This document shows, in pieces, positions 58,001-64,000 of a stretch of 64,000 nucleotides of DNA. The DNA is from Nocardioides sp. NBC_00368 (GTDB taxonomy: Bacteria > Actinomycetota > Actinomycetes > Propionibacteriales > Nocardioidaceae): the NCBI RefSeq assembly GCF_036090055.1, contig NZ_CP107970.1, positions 622,501-686,500 on the forward strand, given 5' to 3'. The notes beneath the pieces are model-generated. The model saw nothing but the letters and a program-made list of their open reading frames with translations, was not told the DNA's origin and ran no database searches. The stretch's first letter is position 1. Every line of letters starts with the position of its first letter. Position numbers and translations under genes: made by a program.

Positions 58001-59304
58001 TCGCCCTTGGGGTCGTTGATCACCATGTTCGATGGCTTCTTCTCCCGCGACCACATGTCGAGCATCGGCTCGATGTAGGTCTGACCCTTTCCCGCGCGGG
58101 TGATGGCCAGCACCATCGTGTTCACCGGGGAGGTGTCGACGATGTAGGCACCAGCGGGTCGCTGGACCTCGTAGCAGGGAAGGGACCAGTCCTTGTTGAT
58201 CAGGTCGCAGACGCGGTCATAGCCGCCGAGCTTGTTACGGTCGGCGTTCTTGGGGTTGTACGGGATCTTGGTGGTGTCATAGCGCTTGCGCAGGCGCTTG
58301 TCCTGCGGGAGACCGGAGGCGTCGAAGAGGTCGGTGCCGAAGGCCTCATCGATCATCGGCGCGCTCGCCAGGATCGGCTCACCCTCGGCGTCGGTGAGCA
58401 TCTCACCCCTGTGGGCGATCAGGTCGCCGTCCTCGTCGCGGATATCACCGGACGCGTGGCGTGCCAGCCGGGTGCGGTCCAGGCCCTTGTTGAGGAGCAT
58501 GGCGTGGCTGATCATCGAGCTGACCTGGATCGAGGAGTGTGCACCTGCGTCGGGGAACCAGTCGAACTGGCGCTGGACCTCCTCGGGCAGTGCGATGTGC
58601 TGGTCGTTGTGGTGCTGGTTGATGTCGGTGGTGTCGTTCATCAGGTTCTCGGAGTCGACCCGACGCGACAGCCACGACCCCAGGGACAGACCGGCGAGAC
58701 CACCGGCCCCGAGACTCGTGAGCAGCTTGAACCCGCTCACCGAGACCAGCCCACGCCGCACCGCGCCCTCCCCGCCGTCACCGCGACCGCCCGGGGAGCT
58801 TCGATCACCCCCGCTACCGTGGCCGTTGCCCTTGTCGGTCGGCGTCTCCTGCTGTTGGGCCCGGTACCAGGCAGGCACCGGGACCTGGGTCCGGGAGCGG
58901 TAGCACTTGGTGCCGACGGGGCGACCGTCCTGGTCGACGGGCCGATAGCAGATCTGGGGGACCCCACCCTCACCGCTGCGAGTGGCGCTCACGTAGTAGG
59001 TCGACCGGGGCGAACCCTGACCTGTGCGGTTCTGGGTACCCATGTCCTCGAGCTCGTCGCTGAGGGCGCCGAGGGCCGTGGCGAGCAGGGAGTAGGCGAT
59101 CCATGCGATCAGGAACGCGATCACACCGATGGCGACGGCAACGATCATGCGTGGGGTCTTGGCCCTGGTGGCGGCGATCTTGCCGCGGTCGAGCTGCTGT
59201 CCTTCGTAGACGTCGCGGTGGGCGAGGGTCTGGTCGGTCTCCTGGGCAGAGACCTTGTCCCAGCTGGTCGCCTTCGGTCGTGCGGCCCTGCGCTTGCTGC
59301 CCAT
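55039..59304 (-). CDS. VirD4/TraG-type coupling protein
   Basis: A 1421-residue type IV coupling protein, longer than usual. Two N-terminal membrane segments (about 53-78 and 192-214) flank a Gly/Ser/Asp-rich extracellular loop. The motor has AITRAGKGQTYIEPMLDMW (K406), the VirD4 form of Walker A, then MVINDPKGELL, and FMLDELGNL (about 970) as Walker B. The TraM-recognition region follows (FLKSTDDTMIETLEKMSGK). The last 250 residues are unassigned and acidic. It pumps the relaxase-DNA complex into the secretion channel. AGGAGGG precedes the ATG. It lies directly upstream of the RNA polymerase-like gene, 235 bases away. Confidence 0.88.
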   Translation of the reverse strand: MGSKRRAARPKATSWDKVSAQETDQTLAHRDVYEGQQLDRGKIAATRAKTPRMIVAVAIGVIAFLIAWIAYSLLATALGALSDELEDMGTQNRTGQGSPRSTYYVSATRSGEGGVPQICYRPVDQDGRPVGTKCYRSRTQVPVPAWYRAQQQETPTDKGNGHGSGGDRSSPGGRGDGGEGAVRRGLVSVSGFKLLTSLGAGGLAGLSLGSWLSRRVDSENLMNDTTDINQHHNDQHIALPEEVQRQFDWFPDAGAHSSIQVSSMISHAMLLNKGLDRTRLARHASGDIRDEDGDLIAHRGEMLTDAEGEPILASAPMIDEAFGTDLFDASGLPQDKRLRKRYDTTKIPYNPKNADRNKLGGYDRVCDLINKDWSLPCYEVQRPAGAYIVDTSPVNTMVLAITRAGKGQTYIEPMLDMWSREKKPSNMVINDPKGELLVKNYVPFSRRGYEVVQFNLINAMKTDIYNPLGMAAEAAREGDSAKCALYVENIADVFFPLDGAEDPVWPNAANNAFKRAAYGLIDFYLEEEREMREHAAATGMDPETLEANLDDMWGKVTLYNCYQLFVQLTSKKLKSPIADLERRIKAGEYDHRTPEGAIGSEGGVGTGAPGGVNQEAIDEARAVAERQEFLWEGKGEQDMLTLFFNATEALPTNTMRTLIANANNALRAMAGAEKMLASVYGIAITAMSFFTDPTISTLTSGTPSQNADLGGLSFPRRLGVRFAADFLKRNHLIGQQALWRAYADPEFTRDLGADFEHSDIVSREGWARYYFKGIFPAEQAWLKLELVNPATGMLVRTFRFHFKKGYQTSLNGRHYVLEPVTGKKIVKNGVLRELIPERHNRRNNPEGASSANQTSATSRDGDVGESDRTIGAAETSEVSGSGYEPGDTLYPHTRLVNMRNPEKVTTRSRAITQTMVRYSEAPKAVFLVTPPHLMKYAKLILILVKQLVDLNFDKSYMTKTSQKPLYRTRFMLDELGNLQSEGHGIAGFETMLSIGLGQEQQFTLILQTLQQLRDVYGESVDKIVQGNTSNIVFLKSTDDTMIETLEKMSGKRHRTYRKSKQVTQNLDQVIHKTDGRVIYTMETVEEPVISYNDMAFIPPNNSVVFRAGDAPVWNRNETILPMMWKLGGNKIVHPGHDYSLQTIPTLSTALDFDVRRNQPNFIAMLDKRLAQAVCAGDAKLLYSSAHGYTSFDIERLDPDVYADEVMEIIGSMTAEETHHEVSEATILDADDFAARMCSDPDAFVDNIAVATEVAERAARQAQMARPLYAEGLISPDMLIHPDGTAKTGALAKEIAEAYRRCIVDLERDTDHFSLGGDGELRSADGTHTYITTIRSDALRTALDKLHRAGSDPGTRVYAETETDGTGGSEGPGRIGFGDLNTMSTIEIHPDLYTYLASLPTWEHLASGRFDRAMAVEIRNNS

Positions 59305-59481
59305 CGTGGATATCCCTCCTGCGTGCGTGGGGCCTGAGCAATCGAGTCAAGGGAGGCGACACGAGCCAGGCGTACGTGATGAGGTGGCCGGGACTCGGGC
59401 GCTTCAGCGGGGCACCTCGCCTGGCCTGCGGTGAAGCCGCCGGGGGAGTGGAGGGCGACCCGCCTGAGCGCTCCGGCAGCT

Positions 59482-61536
59482 TCAGCTGACGACGAGAGCG
59501 ACGCCGAAGACCGCGCCGAGGAGGAAGGCCGCCAGTGCCATGGCGACGATCAGCACGGTCATGACCTTGTTGGATCGCGACTGGATCTTTCCGGCGCGCT
59601 CCAGCTCTGTGGCGTAGGACTCCTTGTCGGCTTGAAGCTCGGCCTCGCGTCGCTGCAGCCGGGACTCGGAGTCGGCCTTCAGCGCGTTCAGCTCGTTGAT
59701 GAGATGACCGCTGCGGCTGATCTCGGCTGCCGCCTTCGCGGTCTCCAGCTCCACGCGACCCCGCCACTCGGCGGTCAGAGCCTCCGCTCGGGCGCTCGCC
59801 TCGCGCCGCGCCGCCTCCAGACGCTCCTCCAGCTGCCGGACGTGGTCGGCATGAGTCGCCTCGAGCCGGTTCAGCCTCTGAGCGTGTTCGGCCTCGAGCG
59901 TGCTGATCGTGTCCCTACGCTCCAGATCCTCGGCCAGACTCTGGGCCCGGCTGATGTCGGCCTTACGGTTCTCATCGACGATCCGCAAGATCTCCTGGCT
60001 CCACTGCGCCAGCAGCTCCTCCTCGGCGGCCAGTTGCTTGGTCTGCTCGTCACCGATCACGGCGAGCACCCTGGTCCGGCCGACCTCGACCTTCACCTGG
60101 GCGTCGCGCCTGCGGAGCTCGCGGATCCGTATCTGAGCCTGGGTGTGGGCGTCCTCGTCGAGCCTGGCCAGGTTCGTGCCGGCCTCGAGGAGCTGACGCT
60201 CCAGGCGTCCGCGTTGCTTGTCGCGGAAGAGGCCCTCGGCGTGGCGGGCCGCTCGATCAGCGACCGCTTGGACCTCGGTCTCGAAGTCGGCACGGATCTT
60301 GTCGTGGACCTCCCGCACCCGGTCGGCGGACGAGTCCAGTGCGGCTTCACGCTCGGCTTGTGCCCTGTGGCTGAGCTTCTCGTAGGTCGAGCCCTCGCCT
60401 GAGGTGGACACCGCGGAGCTGACCCACTCCAGGTGCTGGCTCATCAGCTTCACATACAGGCTCCGCAGCTCTAGGCGATGAGTCTCGCGGCGATGGGCCA
60501 GCGCGGCGTTGGCCTGGCGAACCGCCTGAGCCACCTGTTCCCCGAGCCACCCGGTCAGGCCCTCGGGTGTCCCGATCTGAGTGCCAGGTGGGGTTAGGTC
60601 GAAGATCGCGTTGAACTCCTCCAACCCGATCTTGAGGTCGAGGTCGTCGCTGAGGAACCGTCGTGCGATCGCGACCTGGACCTGCTGCTCATCCACGAGC
60701 GCCTCCGGATCCCCGCCGTTCTCCTCGGCGCTCTCCTCTTCGGCGTCATCGTCACTGTCCTCGTCGAAGCCCGCCTCGCCGCCGTCGTGTGTGCTGGCAT
60801 CGGGCCTGGCTTCGATGTGCCCGGCGTCAGATGAGAAGACCGGCCGTTCCTCATCGAAATCGGCCCCGGAGTCCGAGCCGGAGTCCGAGCCGAGGTCCTC
60901 GTCGGGGTCTGCTTCGTTGGGGCTCTCGTGGAGGACTCCGTTGAACTCCTCGGTGTCCGGGCCGACCCAATCGGCTCCGGCGTCCCCGCCGGGTCGGTGG
61001 GGCGCGGTGCTGTTGCCGCCGTTGTCGACCCAGGCCTGGGCGCCGACGGCTGCCTCGAGGCTGAGCGTGCCTGCCTCGACCTGCTCGGCCTGGGTGAAGG
61101 TGGCCCCACCCGCGATGTTGATGATGATCTGGTGCGGGTCGGTCGGATCTGTACGCAGGACCGCCCAGGCATAGGTGGCGCCAGTGAGGAGAGAGAACTC
61201 GCCCATCCGCTCCAAAGTCTGCGGAGTCGGGATGATCCCGAAGATCTCCTCGGCCAGCATCTCCGCGGTGGCGACGGTCTGGATCTGATCGGAGTCGATC
61301 AACTCGATGATCGAGCCCTTGGCCTCGTCGCGGCCGTGCTGGCGTGAGAGGCCACCGATCGCGTCCGACTTGAGCAGGAGACACGCCCAGGAGCTGCCGT
61401 TGGGGAAGACGAAGCGCTGGTTGCAGCGCAACAGCTCAACCGCAGCGGGGACGGTCGTCTCGCGCACTACCGAGGACAGCAGCCGCTCAGGCTTCCTCGG
61501 CCTCGCCTTCTGTTTCGAGCCGCTGAACAGTGCCAT
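59482..61536 (-). CDS. Tail-anchored coiled-coil protein
   Basis: A 684-residue protein. Residues 1-180 form a globular domain (RETTVPAAVELLRCNQRFVF; TPQTLERMGEFSLLTGATY). A very acidic linker with GSDSGSDSGAD repeats follows, then about 300 residues of coiled coil rich in Glu, Arg and Ala. It ends in one membrane helix (VMTVLIVAMALAAFLLGAVF), so it is a tail-anchored filament-like protein. ATG 61536 is preferred over ATG 61545 because of spacing to AGGGGA. It is first in the leftward cluster with the coupling protein and may organise the transfer machinery at the membrane. Family not recognised. Confidence 0.7.
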   Translation of the reverse strand: MALFSGSKQKARPRKPERLLSSVVRETTVPAAVELLRCNQRFVFPNGSSWACLLLKSDAIGGLSRQHGRDEAKGSIIELIDSDQIQTVATAEMLAEEIFGIIPTPQTLERMGEFSLLTGATYAWAVLRTDPTDPHQIIINIAGGATFTQAEQVEAGTLSLEAAVGAQAWVDNGGNSTAPHRPGGDAGADWVGPDTEEFNGVLHESPNEADPDEDLGSDSGSDSGADFDEERPVFSSDAGHIEARPDASTHDGGEAGFDEDSDDDAEEESAEENGGDPEALVDEQQVQVAIARRFLSDDLDLKIGLEEFNAIFDLTPPGTQIGTPEGLTGWLGEQVAQAVRQANAALAHRRETHRLELRSLYVKLMSQHLEWVSSAVSTSGEGSTYEKLSHRAQAEREAALDSSADRVREVHDKIRADFETEVQAVADRAARHAEGLFRDKQRGRLERQLLEAGTNLARLDEDAHTQAQIRIRELRRRDAQVKVEVGRTRVLAVIGDEQTKQLAAEEELLAQWSQEILRIVDENRKADISRAQSLAEDLERRDTISTLEAEHAQRLNRLEATHADHVRQLEERLEAARREASARAEALTAEWRGRVELETAKAAAEISRSGHLINELNALKADSESRLQRREAELQADKESYATELERAGKIQSRSNKVMTVLIVAMALAAFLLGAVFGVALVVS

Positions 61537-61914
61537 CGGACCCATTCCCCTGTCTTGAGGTGATCTGTCACGAGCCGGGACCGAACAACCGCCAACAACC
61601 TTTGATGACGACGATTCGGTCTCGTTACCAATAAGACACGATGATAACGCCCGAATCATCTTTAAATGGTCGCGTGAATGATCTTTGTTGGTTGGTCGTC
61701 TCGGGTGAGTCCTGGCCACGGTCGCTGGCGAGCCGCGGCCGCGCAGGGTCCTCGGAGTCGGCAAGGTCTCGATTCCGTTAGTCCTGGTAGTCGGCCGGTG
61801 GCGAGGCGAGGACGCTTCACCGTGTCGGCCCACCTCGCGGCTCGGCCAGGGTGTCGGCTGTCCACGTGCGTGGTGCCATGGCGCCGGGTCGCCAGCAAAC
61901 TAACCTGGTGCGAG
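61537..61914. promoter_or_regulatory. Divergent control region with shared motif (site D)
   Basis: Gap between the leftward coiled-coil gene and the rightward kinase gene. At 61683-61665 the - strand reads GATCATTCACGCGACCATT, matching site C in core, spacer and direction. The part up to 61690 is AT-rich; the rest, towards 61914, is GC-rich and shows nothing I can name. The open frame from 61678 into the kinase gene is not convincing as coding sequence. Confidence 0.55.
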
Positions 61915-62970
61915 ATGGAGCCGATCGACCACGCCGCCAGTTCGCGCCGTCCGGACGTCGCGCACGACCTGGCGGCCCTGTGCGAGTCCTTCGGCCTGGG
62001 TGAGGTCTGGTCGTGTCGTTTCCTGCCCTCTGGCCTGATGAACGACAACTGGCGGGTTGAGACCGTCGCGGGAGTCTTCGCGTTGAAGCGGCTGCGCGAC
62101 GTGGCGCCCTCCGTTGCCCGGCGCAACCTCGCGGTGCTCTCCGAACTGGCCGATGGGGCCACTCCGGCCAGGCCCCCGTGGCTCACCTCCGGTGGAGAGA
62201 CCGTGGCAGAGGTCGACGGGCGCTCCTACTGCCTGATCCCATGGATCGAAGGTGACCACCTGCCAGGGACAGCGCTCAGTGAGGGCCAGGCCGCCGACCT
62301 CGGTGTTGCATTGAGCGTTATCCACCGCCAGTTGAACAGCAAGCGCCTCGCACCTCTCCTACCGCCCGCATCCCTGCCGATGGCCCCTCCGGTGACGACC
62401 GGTGCCGCGGCCCGTGCTGAAGCGGACCGACTCCTGGCCCGGATCGCCTCCCTTGAGCACCCGAGGGCCTTCGACACCGATGCAGTCAGGGTCCTGCACG
62501 AGCGCAAAAGGTTGCTGGACACCTGCGACGGTGAGCGCCCCGGAAGCGCGATCGCGGCCGGTCCGATCGGCTGGACCCACGGCGATCTGCAACAGTGCAA
62601 CGTCCTGTGGCGCGATGCCACGGTGGTCGGTGTGATCGACTGGGACCGCATCCGCATCCGACCGCTCGGGGAGGAGGTCGCCCGCACCGCCACCGTGCAG
62701 TTCGCGAGCGACGACGGCGCGCTCGACCTGGCGCGGACCGCGAAGTTCGTCGCGGGCTACCGCTCGGTCGTGCCGATCTCGGTGCCAGCTCTGGCCGACG
62801 CAGTCGAGCGGTTGTGGTGGAAACGCGTGTCGGACTACTGGCACCTCGTCTTCCACTACGACCGCAACGACCCCTCCTGTGACCACCTCTTCCTTCCCGC
62901 CGAACGGCTCCTGCATTGGTGGACCACCCGACGCACGCAGGTGCAGGCCGCATTCGCGACGATGCCGTGA
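61915..62970 (+). CDS. APH-type phosphotransferase
   Basis: A 351-residue kinase of the aminoglycoside phosphotransferase/homoserine kinase fold. It has GLMNDNWRVETVAGVFALKR at the nucleotide site, the catalytic WTHGDLQQCNVLW and the metal-binding VIDWDRIRIRPLGEE. The C-terminal helices (VERLWWKRVSDYWHL) fit the family. It is more like the homoserine-kinase type than resistance enzymes. Substrate unknown. It is not closely similar to the kinase at 37123. No good ribosome site is seen before the ATG. Confidence 0.78.
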   Translation: MEPIDHAASSRRPDVAHDLAALCESFGLGEVWSCRFLPSGLMNDNWRVETVAGVFALKRLRDVAPSVARRNLAVLSELADGATPARPPWLTSGGETVAEVDGRSYCLIPWIEGDHLPGTALSEGQAADLGVALSVIHRQLNSKRLAPLLPPASLPMAPPVTTGAAARAEADRLLARIASLEHPRAFDTDAVRVLHERKRLLDTCDGERPGSAIAAGPIGWTHGDLQQCNVLWRDATVVGVIDWDRIRIRPLGEEVARTATVQFASDDGALDLARTAKFVAGYRSVVPISVPALADAVERLWWKRVSDYWHLVFHYDRNDPSCDHLFLPAERLLHWWTTRRTQVQAAFATMP

Positions 62971-63061
62971 ACCCCTGTGACCACGAACGGCACGGGGCGC
63001 CGGCACTATGACGCTGTGTCGCCGGGGGAGCGCCCGGCAGGTCCGGCGGCGCGTCGTCCGG

Positions 63062-63095
63062 GGCGACCGGGCGTCCGTGGCGACCGGGCGTCCGT
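63062..63095. repeat. 17-bp tandem duplication
   Basis: Two perfect copies of GGCGACCGGGCGTCCGT in the gap between the kinase and the last Clp gene. It is another slippage-type duplication. No function is evident. Confidence 0.7.
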
Positions 63096-63162
63096 GGGTT
63101 GCCCGCGGCGACGCTGGGCGAAACGGGTGCGGTAGACGGGGCTGCTGTCATCGGGCTGCTCG

Positions 63163-64000
63163 TCATCGGCTCGGGGAGACGACGATGTGGGCGTCACCGT
63201 GCAGTAGCGTCTTGTGGTCTGAGGCGAGTTCGCCTTCGACGTCGACTCGGATCATCCGCTGTGTCGGGTGGGTGTTGATGAAGGCGGCCACCGCGGTGGT
63301 GACCTCGTCGTTCATCCTTGCCACCGCGGTGCGGGCGCCTCCTGCATCTGAGTCGGTATCGCCCTTGTCCTCGACCAGGTACTGCAGCACCTTCGTGGAG
63401 ATGTCGAGGCGCACGTTGTGTTTCGTCATCACCTCGCGCCGCAGCGCTTGCAGCTTGTGGGAGATGATCGTGTTCTGGGTGGCCCGTGAGAGCGGCTGGA
63501 ACGGGACGATCCCGTCGATGCGGCCGAGGAGCTCGGGCGGGAACCGGTTCTCCGCGGCGGTTGTCGAGAGTGAATGCCTGATCAGCTTCTCGTACTTGTG
63601 CAGCCGCTGGCCGGATCCGGTGTCGTCGGCTTCGTACTGGGCGATGGTGGAGTAGATCTCCGAGCCAGCGTTCGTGGTCAACACGATGTAGGTGTTGAGG
63701 AAGGAGACCTCGCGGTTGTTCTCGTCGCTGAGGCGAGCGTCGTCGAGGACCTGGAGCAGCACACGGGTGACCAGCGCGGACGCCTTTTCGATCTCGTCGA
63801 AGAGTAGGACCGCGTGCGGGCGGTCCCAGACCTTGCGGGTGAGCTCGGAGCGGAACAGGGTGAGGGTGTCGTCGGAGGCGAACTCGGTCATGTCGAACCG
63901 GATCAGGTGACGCTGGTCATCGCCGAACAGGATCCGTGCCAGCTGCTTGACGGTCTCGGTCTTGCCCACGCCGGTGCTGCCGCTGAACAGCAGCGAGGTC
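63163..64000 (-). CDS. Clp/HSP100 ATPase, C-terminal part (cut by window edge)
   Basis: The 3' end of a leftward gene whose start lies beyond 64000. The visible part is a second AAA+ module: LLFSGSTGVGKTETVKQLA (Walker A), AVLLFDEIEKASALVTRVLL (Walker B), VLTTNAGSEIYS, then the Clp C-terminal D2-small domain with LLGRIDGIVPFQPLS and arginine finger region. It differs from the Clp protein at 22155 in sequence. Likely a ClpA/ClpB-type unfoldase. Two such ATPases on one element suggest active remodelling of protein complexes. Confidence 0.85.
   Translation of the reverse strand, partial: TSLLFSGSTGVGKTETVKQLARILFGDDQRHLIRFDMTEFASDDTLTLFRSELTRKVWDRPHAVLLFDEIEKASALVTRVLLQVLDDARLSDENNREVSFLNTYIVLTTNAGSEIYSTIAQYEADDTGSGQRLHKYEKLIRHSLSTTAAENRFPPELLGRIDGIVPFQPLSRATQNTIISHKLQALRREVMTKHNVRLDISTKVLQYLVEDKGDTDSDAGGARTAVARMNDEVTTAVAAFINTHPTQRMIRVDVEGELASDHKTLLHGDAHIVVSPSR

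Noticed and set aside
58060..58110. Degenerate Walker A in the coupling protein (AITRAGKGQT)
   Set aside because: VirD4/TraG proteins normally have a TRSGKG-type P-loop here, so this is not a defect.
1..64000. tRNA or rRNA genes and insertion sequences
   Set aside because: I looked for cloverleaf ends, conserved rRNA strings, DDE or serine/tyrosine recombinase motifs and flanking inverted repeats, and saw none. A tRNA scan would be needed to be certain.

Overview
The window is GC-rich DNA with actinobacterial traits: frequent GTG starts and a few TTG starts, strong GGAGG ribosome sites, and families typical of Streptomyces and Nocardioides relatives (DUF6879, DUF5753 regulators, DUF6283, HTH-TPR regulators). 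It does not read like a chromosomal core. There is no rRNA, tRNA or house-keeping operon that I can see. Instead it carries replication, transcription and conjugation genes beside cargo, so it is most likely part of a large conjugative plasmid or integrative conjugative element. No relaxase, VirB4, integrase or partition gene lies inside the window.

Left part (0-9 kb, + strand): a D5/P4-type SF3 helicase, a compact family B DNA polymerase, small coupled ORFs, a 17-copy 13-bp tandem repeat that looks like iterons, and the wreck of an SNF2-type helicase. 9-15 kb holds envelope proteins on the - strand (lipoprotein, secreted protein, LysM protein) and small + strand genes (excisionase-type HTH, DUF4326). 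15-31 kb is one long + strand series: a possible ssDNA-binding protein, an AEP (PrimPol-like) primase, a MoxR AAA+/VWA pair, a two-module Clp ATPase, a UvrD-type helicase with a long unknown N-terminus, a ComM-like N-terminal domain, a possible cysteine hydrolase and DprA. Together with the polymerase and SF3 helicase this is close to a self-contained replication and ssDNA-handling set.

32-36.6 kb holds a VirB6/TrbL-like membrane protein whose C-terminus is a DNA/RNA non-specific nuclease, followed directly by a YezG-type immunity gene and further immunity-like genes. 36.7-46.5 kb is accessory cargo: a decayed XRE gene, a phosphotransferase with an HTH-TPR regulator, three related TetR regulators, a DUF6879/XRE module, a methyltransferase with a coupled PrimPol-like gene, and a DUF2797 protein.

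46.5-61.5 kb runs leftward and is the most remarkable part. It has a coiled-coil membrane-anchored protein, a VirD4/TraG coupling protein, and a 2014-residue protein that contains the catalytic cores of both large RNA polymerase subunits in one chain (beta-type GDK/HGNKG lysines, then beta-prime-type DFDGD). An unknown 580-residue protein follows it closely. AT-rich intergenic islands before this gene, before the coiled-coil gene and between 14.7 and 14.9 kb share a motif close to GATCATTCATC-CCATTC, with a weaker relative near 24.5 kb. I propose, as inference, that it is a promoter or operator used by the element's own transcription machinery. A second phosphotransferase and a Clp ATPase cut by the window edge close the window.
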